Notes: a model not told the origin generated them from the sequence alone. DNA of 64,000 nucleotides from Caulobacter sp031457805 (GCF_031457805.1 NZ_JAVDXI010000005.1:124001-188000); one strand, 5' to 3'; positions 33,568 through 43,989 are shown, counted from the stretch's first letter. Made by a program: numbers and translations.

Positions 33568-35247
33568 ATGACGCTTGAATCTCGCCTCGACGACTGGAGC
33601 CGCGGGTGGCGCGCGCCGCTGTTCGCCGCGCTGGTCGCCCTGATCGCCGGCCTGCCTGGTCTGCTGGCCATGCCGCCGCTGGACCGCGATGAGTCGCGCT
33701 TCGCCCAGGCCACCTCCCAGATGCTGGAGACCGGCGACTATGTGGTCATCAAGTTCCAGGACCAGCCGCGCTTCAAGAAGCCCGTCGGCATCCACTGGAT
33801 GCAGGCGCTGAGCGTCAAGGCGCTGTCCGACGCCGAGGCGCGCCAGATCTGGGCCTATCGCATTCCCTCGCTGCTGGGCGCCATGCTGGCGGCGGCGGCC
33901 TGCGCCTGGGGCGCGGCGGCCCTGTTCGACCCGCGCACAGGCCTGCTGGCCGGATCTATCCTGGGGGCGACCTTCCTGCTGTCGTCCGAGGCGTTCATCG
34001 CCAAGACCGACGCGGCGTTGTGCGGCACGACCACCCTGGCCATGGCGGCCCTGGCGCGGGTCTACATGGCGCATCGCAGAGGCGAGCCTTCGAGCAAAGG
34101 GACCAAGCTCGCCTTCTGGCTGGGCCTGTCCCTGGCCGCGTTGATCAAGGGGCCCGTGGGCCTGCTGGTGGCGATCTTCGCCCTCGTCACCCTGGCGGTC
34201 TGGGACCGAAAGGCCGGCTGGATGAAAGGCCTGGGCTGGACCTGGGGCCTGATCCTGTTCGCCGCGATCACTCTGCCCTGGGCGATGATGATCACCGTGG
34301 CCACCGACGGCGCCTTCTGGGGCGCGGCGGTCGGCGCGGACCTGGCCCCCAAGCTGGCCGGCGGCCAGGAAGGCCACTCCGGTCCTTTCGGCTATCATAC
34401 GCTGTTGGCGCCGCTGCTGTCGTTCCCCGCCACCCTGCTATTGCCCGCGGCCCTGGTCGTCGGCTGGACCAAGCGTGACGAGCCCGGCGTGCGCTTCGCG
34501 CTTTGCTGGCTGATCCCGACCTGGCTGATGTTCGAGCTTCTGCCGACCAAGCTGGTTCACTACGAGCTCCCGGCCTATGGCGCCTTGGCCATGCTGATGG
34601 CCGCCGCCGTGCGCGAGCCGATCGGCCAGCGGTCACGCTGGATCGGCGGCGCGCTGTCGGTGCTGATGGGCGCGGCCCTGGCGGCTGTGGCGATCTACGG
34701 CCAGACCGCCTTTGGCGCGGCAAGCGATCTTGTCTGGACCATCCTGGCCACCCTGCTCGCCCTGGGCGCGGGCGTCGCCGGCGCAGCGCTGCTACTTCTT
34801 CATCAGTCCGCGCGAGCGCTGGTCACCGCCGGAGCCCTCGGCGTAGCCGCCCATATCGCTCTGACCGCCGGCCTGATCCCCCGCTTGGAGCCGCTTTTCT
34901 TGTCGCGGGATCTGGCCCGGACCCTGGACGCCGCCCGCCTGTCGCCGCAGTCGGGCGCGCCGGGTCCGGTGGCGGTGACTGGCTACGCCGAGCCGAGCCT
35001 GATCTTCAAACTTGGTACGACGACCCAACTGACAGACGGGGCGGGCGCGGCTCGGGCGATCTCCGAGGGCCGTCCGGCCATCGTCGAGGCGCGGGAGGAA
35101 AAGCTTTTCCAAACAGCCTTGAAGGCGCTCGGCTTGACGGCCCGGCCCGCCGCCGTGGTCGAAGGCTTGAATTATTCCGACGGCGACGAAGAGCGCCTGA
35201 CCGTCTATCGCGGCGAACCGATCGCCCCCCAGGAGGCCCAGCCATGA
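33568..35247 (+). CDS. GT39/ArnT-like membrane glycosyltransferase
   Basis: A polytopic inner-membrane protein of 559 residues with a GT-C fold. The first periplasmic loop has the catalytic-type aspartate-glutamate pair in MPPLDRDESRFAQAT, and KFQDQPRFKKPVGIHWMQ is a close match to the ArnT family. About eleven hydrophobic helices follow, and the C-terminal 110 residues are soluble. It probably moves a sugar from a polyprenyl phosphate to lipid A or another envelope acceptor. I chose ATG 33568. The stop overlaps the next gene by ATGA. Confidence 0.92.
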   Translation: MTLESRLDDWSRGWRAPLFAALVALIAGLPGLLAMPPLDRDESRFAQATSQMLETGDYVVIKFQDQPRFKKPVGIHWMQALSVKALSDAEARQIWAYRIPSLLGAMLAAAACAWGAAALFDPRTGLLAGSILGATFLLSSEAFIAKTDAALCGTTTLAMAALARVYMAHRRGEPSSKGTKLAFWLGLSLAALIKGPVGLLVAIFALVTLAVWDRKAGWMKGLGWTWGLILFAAITLPWAMMITVATDGAFWGAAVGADLAPKLAGGQEGHSGPFGYHTLLAPLLSFPATLLLPAALVVGWTKRDEPGVRFALCWLIPTWLMFELLPTKLVHYELPAYGALAMLMAAAVREPIGQRSRWIGGALSVLMGAALAAVAIYGQTAFGAASDLVWTILATLLALGAGVAGAALLLLHQSARALVTAGALGVAAHIALTAGLIPRLEPLFLSRDLARTLDAARLSPQSGAPGPVAVTGYAEPSLIFKLGTTTQLTDGAGAARAISEGRPAIVEAREEKLFQTALKALGLTARPAAVVEGLNYSDGDEERLTVYRGEPIAPQEAQP

Positions 35248-36143
35248 GCCGCTTCATCCAGATCGTCGAGGTCGGGCCGCGCGACGGGCTGCAGAACGAG
35301 AAGACCGTACTGAGCGTCCCGGAAAAGCTGGATCTGATCGCCAGGCTGGAGGCCGCCGGCGCTCGTCGCACCGAGGTCGTGTCGTTCGTGAACCCCAGCC
35401 GCGTGCCGCAAATGGCCGGGGCTGAAGAGATCATGGCCGCCCTGCCCGCCGATCTCGTCCATTCGCGGATCGGCCTGGTCCTGAACATGCGGGGCTGGGA
35501 GCGATGCGTGTCGACCGGCTGCGACGAAGCCAATGTCGTGGTCTGCGCCTCGGACGGCTTCGCCACCCGCAACCAGGGCTCGACGACGCGCCAGCAAGTC
35601 GAGACCCTGGCGGCCATCGTCGAGCGCCAGGCCAGCGAAGGCGGCCCCCCGATCACCGCCACCATCTCGGTGGCGTTCGGCTGTCCGTTCGACGGCGAGG
35701 TTTCCGAGGACCAGGTGGTGGCCATCGTGCGTGAGGCCGCCGCGCTGGGTGTGCCCGAGATCGCCATCGCCGACACCATCGGCGTGGCCGAGCCCTGGAC
35801 CGTCCGCAAAAGGATCGAGGCCGCCCGCGCCGCCGCGCCGAACGCTCGACTGCGCATGCATTTCCACGACACCCGCAACACGGGCCTGGCCAACGCCTTC
35901 GCCAGCGTCGAGGCGGGCGTGGACGTGCTGGACGCTTCGGTTGGAGGCTTGGGCGGCTGTCCGTTCGCCCCGGCCGCCACCGGCAATATCGGCACCGAGG
36001 ATCTGGTCTACATGCTGGAACGCGCCGGTTTCGAGACCGGTTACGATCTGGCGGCGCTGATCGCGATTGGCCGCGACATCAGCGCGCGCCTCGGCAAGGC
36101 CCCCGCCTCTTCCCTGGCCCGCGCCGGAGGATTTCCCGCATGA
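35244..36143 (+). CDS. hydroxymethylglutaryl-CoA lyase
   Basis: A TIM-barrel lyase of 299 residues that splits HMG-CoA to acetoacetate and acetyl-CoA at the end of leucine degradation. Signature VEVGPRDGLQNEKTVL, metal site HFHDTRNTGLANAFAS, and the catalytic-cysteine loop SVGGLGGCPFAPAATGN are all intact. ATG 35244 overlaps the GT39 stop, and the stop in turn overlaps the next gene. The metabolic context is unrelated to its neighbours, so the operon may just reflect tight packing. Confidence 0.96.
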   Translation: MSRFIQIVEVGPRDGLQNEKTVLSVPEKLDLIARLEAAGARRTEVVSFVNPSRVPQMAGAEEIMAALPADLVHSRIGLVLNMRGWERCVSTGCDEANVVVCASDGFATRNQGSTTRQQVETLAAIVERQASEGGPPITATISVAFGCPFDGEVSEDQVVAIVREAAALGVPEIAIADTIGVAEPWTVRKRIEAARAAAPNARLRMHFHDTRNTGLANAFASVEAGVDVLDASVGGLGGCPFAPAATGNIGTEDLVYMLERAGFETGYDLAALIAIGRDISARLGKAPASSLARAGGFPA

Positions 36144-36505
36144 AGCGCCTGACAGCTCTGCTCGCCCTGGGCCTCTCCGCCTGCGTCGCCGCGCCCGTGG
36201 CCGACGCAGGACCCGCGCGCTGCGACGTCACGATCCGGTTTGGCAGCTACGGCGCTGGGATCGACCGCGCGCTCGCCGACCAGGTCGCGGCCGCCGTGAA
36301 GTCCGACCGGGCGATCGCTCGCTCCGAACGCAAGCCCTGGGGCCGCGAGGGCGAGTTCGACCAGTGCCTGACAGTGAAGCCGGGACGCGACGCCAGGGCG
36401 GTTTTTGCGCGTTATCGAGCGATGCTTCCCGCGCGGAATCTCAAAGCGCCGACGTCGATCGAGGGCCCGGACGGCCTGAAGTTCGAGACCATTGCGCCGA
36501 TGTAG
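36140..36505 (+). CDS. small hypothetical lipoprotein
   Basis: A protein of 121 residues. The signal peptide MKRLTALLALGLSAC ends in a lipobox LSAC with cysteine at residue 15. The mature part is small, with two more cysteines (RCDVTIRFG, QCLTVKPG) that could form a disulfide. It is coupled to the HMG-CoA lyase gene by an ATGA overlap. I do not recognise the family. Confidence 0.8.
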   Translation: MKRLTALLALGLSACVAAPVADAGPARCDVTIRFGSYGAGIDRALADQVAAAVKSDRAIARSERKPWGREGEFDQCLTVKPGRDARAVFARYRAMLPARNLKAPTSIEGPDGLKFETIAPM

Positions 36506-36562
36506 GCGTCCAGCCTGAAGGGGCACGCCTCGAAGGACGCAAAGACGCGCCGACCCGCAGCC

Positions 36563-37489
36563 CTAGATGGGGCGACCGGTCAGTTTCCATAGCAGTGGGC
36601 GGCATACGCTCATGAGCATGATCGCCGGGGCCAGCAGCACGGCGGCGGCGAACAGCTGCAGGCTGTCGGCGCGCTTGATGAAGTAACGGGTCAAACCCAC
36701 GCCCTTGTGGAACTCGACCTTCACCGGGTGTTCCAAGCTGGTGTGGCCCAGGTGGATCACTTGGGCGTTGGGCTGGAACAGCACTCGGCCGCCGGCCCGG
36801 CGGGCGCGCCAGCACAGGTCGATGTCTTCGACGTGCAGGAAGTAGCCCTCGTCGAAGCCGTTCAGGGCCTCGAAATCGGCGCGACGCATGGCGAAGCAGG
36901 CGCCCGAGATCGTTGGCATCGGCACCGGCGCGCCGGGCAGAGGCTCGTTCTCACGATGGATTTCGAACGCCGCAAGCTTGGGATAGCGGCGCGTCAGTTG
37001 CCCGAAGCTCAGAACGGTGCTGATCGGCGTGACCTCGCCTCTGCGCCCGCCGCGCTGCTCGCTGCCGTCGGCGTTGAGAACCCGCGCGCCGACGATCGTG
37101 GGCACGGGCTGGCCCTTGAAGGCTGTGACGAGCGACGCCACGCAACCGGGCTGCAGGTTGGCGTCAGGATTGAGGAAGACGATGTACTCGCCGCCGGCTG
37201 TCACAGCGCCAAGATTGGCTCCGCGGGCGAAGCCGACATTGCCGTGGCCTTGTTTGAGCACAACGCGCGGCTCGGTGAGGGCCAGGGACCGCAGCATGTC
37301 CTCATCGCGCGAAGACGAGCCGTTGTCGACGATGATGAATTCATCGATCAGCGGCTCGGCCAGTACGTGGCGGATGCTTTCGACAAGCGCCTCTCCCGTC
37401 CGATAGACGACCATGACGACGGACACGTTCGGACGAGCCGGACGGGCGCCAACGGCAAGGGTCGAAACAGACGGGAGAATGCTGTTCAT
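36563..37489 (-). CDS. family 2 glycosyltransferase, rhamnosyltransferase-like
   Basis: A protein of 308 residues. The GT-A fold opens with NVSVVMVVYRTGEALVESI and DEFIIVDNGSSSRDEDML. It continues with GNVGFARGANLGA, the DxD-type EYIVFLNPDANLQPG, and SGACFAMRRADFEALNGFDEGYFLHVEDIDLCWRAR, typical of WbbL-like rhamnosyltransferases. The C-terminus has one or two hydrophobic segments. ATG 37489 overlaps the thrS stop, so it is the last gene of the long cysS-thrS run. The acceptor is probably a surface polysaccharide. Confidence 0.92.
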   Translation of the reverse strand: MNSILPSVSTLAVGARPARPNVSVVMVVYRTGEALVESIRHVLAEPLIDEFIIVDNGSSSRDEDMLRSLALTEPRVVLKQGHGNVGFARGANLGAVTAGGEYIVFLNPDANLQPGCVASLVTAFKGQPVPTIVGARVLNADGSEQRGGRRGEVTPISTVLSFGQLTRRYPKLAAFEIHRENEPLPGAPVPMPTISGACFAMRRADFEALNGFDEGYFLHVEDIDLCWRARRAGGRVLFQPNAQVIHLGHTSLEHPVKVEFHKGVGLTRYFIKRADSLQLFAAAVLLAPAIMLMSVCRPLLWKLTGRPI

Positions 37490-39456
37490 CAGGCGGCCGC
37501 AGCCTCCTGGTCGGCCCGGGCGCGCGCGACGTCGGGCGGCGTCGCGTCGGACTGCAGCACCCGGAGCGCTTCCTCAAGCGACAGGATGCTCTGACCTTCG
37601 CCGCCGAGGCGACGAAGGGCCAGTTGCCCCGTTTCCGCTTCCTTACGTCCGACCACTGCGATCACTGGCACCTTCGCGAGGCTGTGCTCGCGGATCTTAT
37701 AGTTGATCTTCTCGTTTCGCAGGTCCAGCTCCGCACGCATACCCAGTTTCGTCAATTTCTCGACGACCTCGCGGGCATAGTCATCGGCGTCGGAGGTAAT
37801 CGTAGCCACCACCACTTGCGTTGGCGCCAGCCACACGGGCAGAGCGCCCGCGAAGTTTTCCAACAGAATGCCGATGAAACGCTCGAAGGACCCCAGGATT
37901 GCACGGTGAAGCATCACTGGACGCTTCTTCGAACCATCCTCCGAAACGTACTCGGCGTCCAATCGTTCCGGCAGAACGAAATCAAGTTGCAGCGTGCCGC
38001 ACTGCCAGACCCGACCGATGGCGTCCTTCAGCGAGAACTCCAGCTTGGGCCCATAGAACGCACCTTCGCCGGGCTGCAGGGTCAGGGTCTCGCCGGCGGC
38101 TTCGGCGGCTGCGGCCAAGGCGGCCTCGGCCTTGTCCCACGTCTCGTCCGTGCCGGCGCGCAGCTCGGGGCGCGTCGAGAACTTGGTGTCCGCCAGCGTC
38201 ATGCCCAGGTCGTTATAGACGCTGCGCAACAGTTCGATGAACCGGGCGCTCTCCTCGGTGACCTGCTCTTCGCGGCAGAAGATGTGGGCGTCGTCCTGCG
38301 TAAACGCGCGGACCCGCATGATGCCGTGCATCGCGCCAGAGGGCTCGTAGCGGTGGCAGGCGCCGAACTCCGCCATGCGCAGCGGCAGCTCGCGATAGCT
38401 CTTCTGGCCTACGTTGAAGATCTGGATGTGGCCGGGGCAGTTCATCGGCTTGACCGCCAGGACCTCGCCCTCGGCGCTCTCGCACATGAACATCGCATGG
38501 CCGAACTTCTCGGCGTGGCCCGACTTTTCCCACAGGCTGCGATCCAGGATCTGCGGGGTCTTCACTTCCTTGTAGCCGGCCGCATCGAGGCGACGACGCA
38601 TATAGTCCTCTAGCACCCGATAGAGCGCCCAGCCCTTCGGGTGCCAGAACACCATGCCCTTGCCCTCTTCCTGGATGTGGAAGAGGTCCATGGTCTTGCC
38701 CAGCTTGCGGTGATCGCGCTTCTCGGCCTCCTCGATGCGCTTGAGATGCGCTTCGAGATCGGCTTCCGAGGCCCAGGCCGTGCCGTAGATGCGTTGGAGC
38801 TGCGCGTTGTTCTGGTCGCCGCGCCAATAGGCCCCGGCCAGCTTGGTCAGCTTGAAGGCCTTGCCGACATGCTTGGTCGACGGCAGGTGGGGACCACGGC
38901 ACAGATCCTTCCAGGCGCCTTGGCGATAGACCGTGATCGTGTCGGTATCGGGCAGATCGCGGATGATCTGCGCCTTGTACTGCTCGCCGATGCCGTCGAA
39001 GTGGGCGATGGCCTCGTTGCGGTCCCAGACCTCGCGCGTGATCTTCTCGTCGCGATCGACGATCTCCTTCATGCGCTTTTCGATCTTCTCCAGATCGTCC
39101 AGGCTGAAGGGCTCATCGCGCGCGAAGTCGTAATAAAAGCCATCCTCGACGTTCGGGCCGATGGTGACCTGGGTGCCGGGGAACAGCTCCTGCACGGCCT
39201 CAGCCAGCACGTGAGCGGTGTCGTGACGGATGGTGTCCAGCGCCTCGGGCGCCTCACGCGTCAGGATCTCGAACTTGCGCTCGCCCGTCAGCAGGTCGGG
39301 GGTCAGCGGACGATCGAGGTCGAGAACCTGACCATCCAGCTTGATCAGCAGAGCCTTCTTTTCCAGTGACTTGGAGATGGCGGCCGCGACGTCGCGCCCC
39401 GTCGAGCCGTCAGGATATTGACGCGCCGAGCCGTCGGGGAAAACCAGATCGATCAT
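37489..39456 (-). CDS. thrS: threonine-tRNA ligase
   Basis: A class II synthetase of 655 residues with the full domain set: TGS (1-60), editing domain with HDTAHVLAEAVQELF, catalytic core with motif 2 FGACHRYEPSGAMHGIMRVRAFTQDDAH and zinc ligands in AVKPMNCPGHIQIF, and an anticodon-binding domain (GALPVWLAPTQVVVATI). A C-terminal tail of about 25 residues rich in Ala/Asp is extra. It overlaps yidD upstream and the GT2 gene downstream by 4 bp each. Confidence 0.98.
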   Translation of the reverse strand: MIDLVFPDGSARQYPDGSTGRDVAAAISKSLEKKALLIKLDGQVLDLDRPLTPDLLTGERKFEILTREAPEALDTIRHDTAHVLAEAVQELFPGTQVTIGPNVEDGFYYDFARDEPFSLDDLEKIEKRMKEIVDRDEKITREVWDRNEAIAHFDGIGEQYKAQIIRDLPDTDTITVYRQGAWKDLCRGPHLPSTKHVGKAFKLTKLAGAYWRGDQNNAQLQRIYGTAWASEADLEAHLKRIEEAEKRDHRKLGKTMDLFHIQEEGKGMVFWHPKGWALYRVLEDYMRRRLDAAGYKEVKTPQILDRSLWEKSGHAEKFGHAMFMCESAEGEVLAVKPMNCPGHIQIFNVGQKSYRELPLRMAEFGACHRYEPSGAMHGIMRVRAFTQDDAHIFCREEQVTEESARFIELLRSVYNDLGMTLADTKFSTRPELRAGTDETWDKAEAALAAAAEAAGETLTLQPGEGAFYGPKLEFSLKDAIGRVWQCGTLQLDFVLPERLDAEYVSEDGSKKRPVMLHRAILGSFERFIGILLENFAGALPVWLAPTQVVVATITSDADDYAREVVEKLTKLGMRAELDLRNEKINYKIREHSLAKVPVIAVVGRKEAETGQLALRRLGGEGQSILSLEEALRVLQSDATPPDVARARADQEAAAA

Positions 39457-39707
39457 TCTTCACATTTCCACTTGCGTGGCTGGTGTCGCGGCGGCGGCGG
39501 GTCATAGCCCGATCCACCAAACGGGTTGCAACGGCAAATCCGTCGTAACCCCAGCCAGGAGCCCTTGAGCGGGCCATGATCCTTGAGAGCGGCGGCCGTG
39601 TACTCCGAGCAGCTCGGCGTAAAACGGCACTGACGCCCGATGAGAGGCGAGAGCGTCAACTTGTAGGCCCGAAGGCCCAAATCGACGGTGCGTTCGTAGA
39701 AGGTCAT
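39453..39707 (-). CDS. yidD: membrane protein insertion efficiency factor YidD
   Basis: A protein of 84 residues. The conserved core is YKLTLSPLIGRQCRFTPSCSEYTAAALKDHGPLKGSWLGLRRICRCNPFGGSGYDPPP with the usual cysteines. YidD assists YidC-dependent membrane insertion. The usual rnpA-yidC neighbours are absent; instead it overlaps thrS by 4 bp, a placement seen in other alphaproteobacteria. Confidence 0.96.
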   Translation of the reverse strand: MTFYERTVDLGLRAYKLTLSPLIGRQCRFTPSCSEYTAAALKDHGPLKGSWLGLRRICRCNPFGGSGYDPPPPRHQPRKWKCEE

Positions 39708-39759
39708 GCCGGCGCGCGAATTGTTGCGATGCGGTTACACACCCCGAAGGGGGTCGCGA

Positions 39760-40221
39760 TCAAGACGCGCCGGCGGTGCTAGTTCGCGTTTCGCCGACGC
39801 CTGTGGCCTTACAGACAGCCTCGACCGTCGCGTCGAACGCCAACAGCGTCGAGGCGTGACGAGCGGGATAGTCCTTGACCGGCTCCAGCACGGCGAGCTC
39901 CGCAAACCGGCCCGCAGGAGGCGGACCGTTCGCTTTGAGCATAGCGGCAAGCGAGTCGCGCGCCAACTCGATGTCCGAAAGTTCCGCGCCGATCACGTTC
40001 GCCCCCAGGATCGCCGCGGCGGCCTGTCCCAAGGCGCAGGCCGAAACGTCCTGGGCGTAGTCGACGACCTTGCCGTCCTCGACCATGACATCGACGGTGA
40101 TCCGGCTGCCGCACAGCTTGGCGGTCTTTTCGGCGCTGGCGTCCGGCGCGGCCAGGCGGCCAGCGCGCGGCATGTTGGCCACGAGCCCCAGGATCCGGGC
40201 GCTGTAGAGATCGTCGATCAT
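39760..40221 (-). CDS. iron-sulfur cluster scaffold-like protein (SufU/IscU N-terminal type)
   Basis: A protein of 153 residues. The NifU_N fold is indicated by LYSARILGLVANMPRAGRL, C37 in AKLCGSRITVDV, and C62 in VSACALGQAAAAILGANV. The third canonical ligand cysteine of SufU/IscU is replaced: the matching segment reads YPARHASTLLAF. A cysteine near the C-terminus (EAVCKATG) is present but out of place. It may be a divergent scaffold or a non-cluster-binding relative. It lies 6 bp downstream of the SRPBCC gene and 52 bp upstream of yidD. Confidence 0.85.
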   Translation of the reverse strand: MIDDLYSARILGLVANMPRAGRLAAPDASAEKTAKLCGSRITVDVMVEDGKVVDYAQDVSACALGQAAAAILGANVIGAELSDIELARDSLAAMLKANGPPPAGRFAELAVLEPVKDYPARHASTLLAFDATVEAVCKATGVGETRTSTAGAS

Positions 40222-40227
40222 CGTCGG

Positions 40228-40689
40228 CTAGATGGTGCTCGCGGACCGCTCGGACCAGATCGCCTCAGCGCGGTCACGCACCGCCTCGCCCATCTGGGTG
40301 AACGCCGCCTTCAGCCGGCGGCGCTCGTCACGGCTGACGAAACGCAGCAGCATGCCCATGAACAGCTCGCCGTTCGAGAAGGTCGCGTTGGCCGGACCCA
40401 TGTTCTCGATCTCAAGATACCGGATCGCGGTCACGAAGCCGCCCAGCCGGCTCGAACGCCAGTGCAATTGCTCATAGGGCACCCAGTCCTGGACAATCGG
40501 CTGGATGACCGTGGGCGGCTGACCTGGCAGGTGCTGCTCCAGCACCAGGGTCGAGCCCACCTTCATCACGCCCTCGGCCCGCCGGTAGAGCGGGTTCCAG
40601 TGCGCCCAGCCTTCGAAGTCCGAGACGACCTCCCAGACGATCTCGGCCGGCGCCTGGACACCGATGCGATGCTCGACAGCGCGTTGCAT
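40228..40689 (-). CDS. SRPBCC (START-like) domain protein
   Basis: A protein of 153 residues. The START-like fold is suggested by MQRAVEHRIGVQAPAEIVWEVVSDFEGWAHWNPLYRRAEG and the later helix LKAAFTQMGEAVRDRAEAIW. Such proteins bind hydrophobic ligands or act as polyketide cyclase-like proteins; the ligand here is unknown. I chose ATG 40689, just after the cysS stop (40692). The longer frame lies within cysS. Confidence 0.88.
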   Translation of the reverse strand: MQRAVEHRIGVQAPAEIVWEVVSDFEGWAHWNPLYRRAEGVMKVGSTLVLEQHLPGQPPTVIQPIVQDWVPYEQLHWRSSRLGGFVTAIRYLEIENMGPANATFSNGELFMGMLLRFVSRDERRRLKAAFTQMGEAVRDRAEAIWSERSASTI

Positions 40690-40691
40690 AA

Positions 40692-42083
<1,392 letters not shown>

Positions 42084-42278
42084 GACTCTGGGTTCTGACG
42101 TAGCGGAAGGGTGTTGCCCACCCCATGAACGGCCCCATATAGCTTTCTGTTACGGCCAGGGCCACGGCGTGATGCGTCTAAGTTCCCGGCCCGGCCGTAT
42201 GTGAAACGGGTGGCACGCGTCATTCCGAGGCGATCGGCGTCTCGGCGCAACTCAGCCCGTGGAAAGAAACCCTCCAAA

Positions 42279-42929
42279 ATGGACGCACTGACCCGCGAGC
42301 GAACCCTGATCGGCTCGGACGATACGACCGGTCTTGATCTTGAACCCGCCCAGCGCCCCACCAAGGACGAGGCCATGGCCGCCGTGCGGACTTTGCTGGC
42401 CTGGGCCGGCGATAATCCGGAACGTGAAGGCCTTCTCGACACGCCCAAGCGCGTGGTCGAGGCCTTTGACGAGTGGTTCGCCGGCTACCACGGCGATCCG
42501 GCCAAGGAACTGTCGCGCACCTTCGAGGACGTGCAGGGATATGACGACATGGTCATGCTGCGCGGCATCGACGTGCAGAGCCACTGCGAACACCACATGG
42601 CGCCGTTCCTGGGCAAGGCCTGGGTCGCCTACATGCCGACCGGCAAGGTCGTGGGCTTGTCGAAGCTGGCGCGCCTGGTCGAGATCTTCGCCAAGCGTCT
42701 CCAGACCCAGGAGACCATGACGATGCAGATCGCCGACGCCATCGAGGACCACCTGTCGGCGGCCGGCGTCGCCGTCCTGATCGACGCCGAGCACCAGTGC
42801 ATGAGCACCCGCGGCGTCCACCACCACGACGTCTCGACGATCACCACCCAGTTCCGCGGCGTGTTCAAGACCGACAAGGTCCTGCAGCAGCGCTTCATGG
42901 ATCTGGTGCGTCCTTCGAGGCGCGCTTAG
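42279..42929 (+). CDS. folE: GTP cyclohydrolase I
   Basis: A protein of 216 residues catalysing the first step of folate synthesis. Zinc and catalytic motifs are intact: VQSHCEHHMAPFLGKAWVAYMP, GLSKLARLVEIFAKRLQTQE and CMSTRGVHHHDVSTITT. The start is ATG 42279. The last seven codons (VRPSRRA) and the TAG stop lie within repeat copy B2, so the natural C-terminus has been replaced or extended by repeat sequence after the conserved RFMDL. Confidence 0.97.
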   Translation: MDALTRERTLIGSDDTTGLDLEPAQRPTKDEAMAAVRTLLAWAGDNPEREGLLDTPKRVVEAFDEWFAGYHGDPAKELSRTFEDVQGYDDMVMLRGIDVQSHCEHHMAPFLGKAWVAYMPTGKVVGLSKLARLVEIFAKRLQTQETMTMQIADAIEDHLSAAGVAVLIDAEHQCMSTRGVHHHDVSTITTQFRGVFKTDKVLQQRFMDLVRPSRRA

Positions 42930-43012
42930 CAGCGCGCACCTCAGGATGAGGATCGTTTGCTGATTTCCTCATCCTGAGGCGGCCGCGCAGCGGGCCTCGG
43001 GGGGCCGCACGC
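42907..43012. repeat. multi-hairpin repeat, family B, overlapping the folE end (copy B2)
   Basis: TGCGTCCTTCGAGG opens the element as in B1. Then come a GCGC-TTAGCA-GCGC arm, the same long stem CCTCAGGATGAGG/CCTCATCCTGAGG, and a GGCC-GCGCAGC-GGGCC arm. It fills the gap between folE and DUF817. The folE stop (42927-42929) is in the first arm. Confidence 0.87.
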
Positions 43013-43013
43013 G

Positions 43014-43898
43014 TTAAGCCGCCCGCCAGATCCCCTGACGGATCCGCGCCACGCAGGCGTGCACCGGCGGATGCACCAGCGTCACCAGCACGAAGCTGAT
43101 CAGCATCAGCAGGTACCAGGCGCCCATCTTCTCGAAGGGCACCATGCGCCAGCCTTCGGCCTGGCTGGGATAGATCCAGGCGCCGGCGAAGGTGCCGAGG
43201 TTCTCGGCGATCCAGATGAAGAATGACACCAGAACTGCGCCCATCAGCATGGGCATGCGGCGCGCGGTCTGGTCGGGCGTGAACACGAACCAGGTGCGTG
43301 CGAACAGCAGAACCGACAGCGCAAACAGCCCCACCCGGATGTCGATCATGTAGTGGTGCGTGAAGAAGTTGGCGTAGATCAGCACCGCTAGGATGTGCGT
43401 CGTCCAGAACGGCGGGTAGCGGATGAAGGTGATGTCGAACAGTCGCCAGATGCGGGCGATGTAGCTGCCGACGCAGGCGTACATGAAGCCGGTGAACAGC
43501 GGCACGCCGCCGATCCGCAAGAAGCTCTCCTCGGGGTAGATCCAAGAGCCTTGAGCGGTCTTGAACAGCTCCATGATCGTGCCGACGACGTGGAACATGA
43601 AGATCACCAGCGCCTCGTCCCAGCGCTCCAGCTTCAGCGCCAGCAAGGCGGCCTGGATCGCGATCGCAGCGACCACCAGAAAATCATAACGGGCGATCGG
43701 CGTCGCCTCGGGCCAGAACAGCTTGGTTCCGACCAGCAGGGCCAGCATGAGTCCGCCGAACAGACAGGCCCAGGCCTGCTTGAGCCCAAACAGCAGAAAC
43801 TCGTAGGCGTAGCCGTTCCAGCGTGACCGCCGCGCCCACGGCCTGGCCCGCTCATCCAGCGCCGCCACGCCAGCCTTGATGCGGTCTTTCAGGTTCAT
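43014..43898 (-). CDS. DUF817 family membrane protein
   Basis: A polytopic inner-membrane protein of 294 residues with seven or eight helices. Typical segments are YEFLLFGLKQAWACLFGG, FMFHVVGTIMELFKTAQGSWIYPEE, LFTGFMYACVGSYIAR, ENLGTFAGAWIYPSQ and MISFVLVTLVHPP. I chose ATG 43898; the longer frame overlaps hisI. Function of the family is not established. It diverges from hisI and converges with folE. Confidence 0.9.
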   Translation of the reverse strand: MNLKDRIKAGVAALDERARPWARRSRWNGYAYEFLLFGLKQAWACLFGGLMLALLVGTKLFWPEATPIARYDFLVVAAIAIQAALLALKLERWDEALVIFMFHVVGTIMELFKTAQGSWIYPEESFLRIGGVPLFTGFMYACVGSYIARIWRLFDITFIRYPPFWTTHILAVLIYANFFTHHYMIDIRVGLFALSVLLFARTWFVFTPDQTARRMPMLMGAVLVSFFIWIAENLGTFAGAWIYPSQAEGWRMVPFEKMGAWYLLMLISFVLVTLVHPPVHACVARIRQGIWRAA

Positions 43899-43989
43899 CG
43901 CGTTCCCTGGGACGCGCGAAACGCGTCCGCTTTCCCCAGAAGCGGCGCGGAAACTAGCGCAGGCTCGAAGCCTGCGCCATATGTGGCGC

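Noticed and set aside
34503..35243. An N-terminal extension of HMG-CoA lyase by about 247 residues
   Set aside because: The extension overlaps the GT39 gene out of frame. The conserved lyase sequence begins exactly at ATG 35244.
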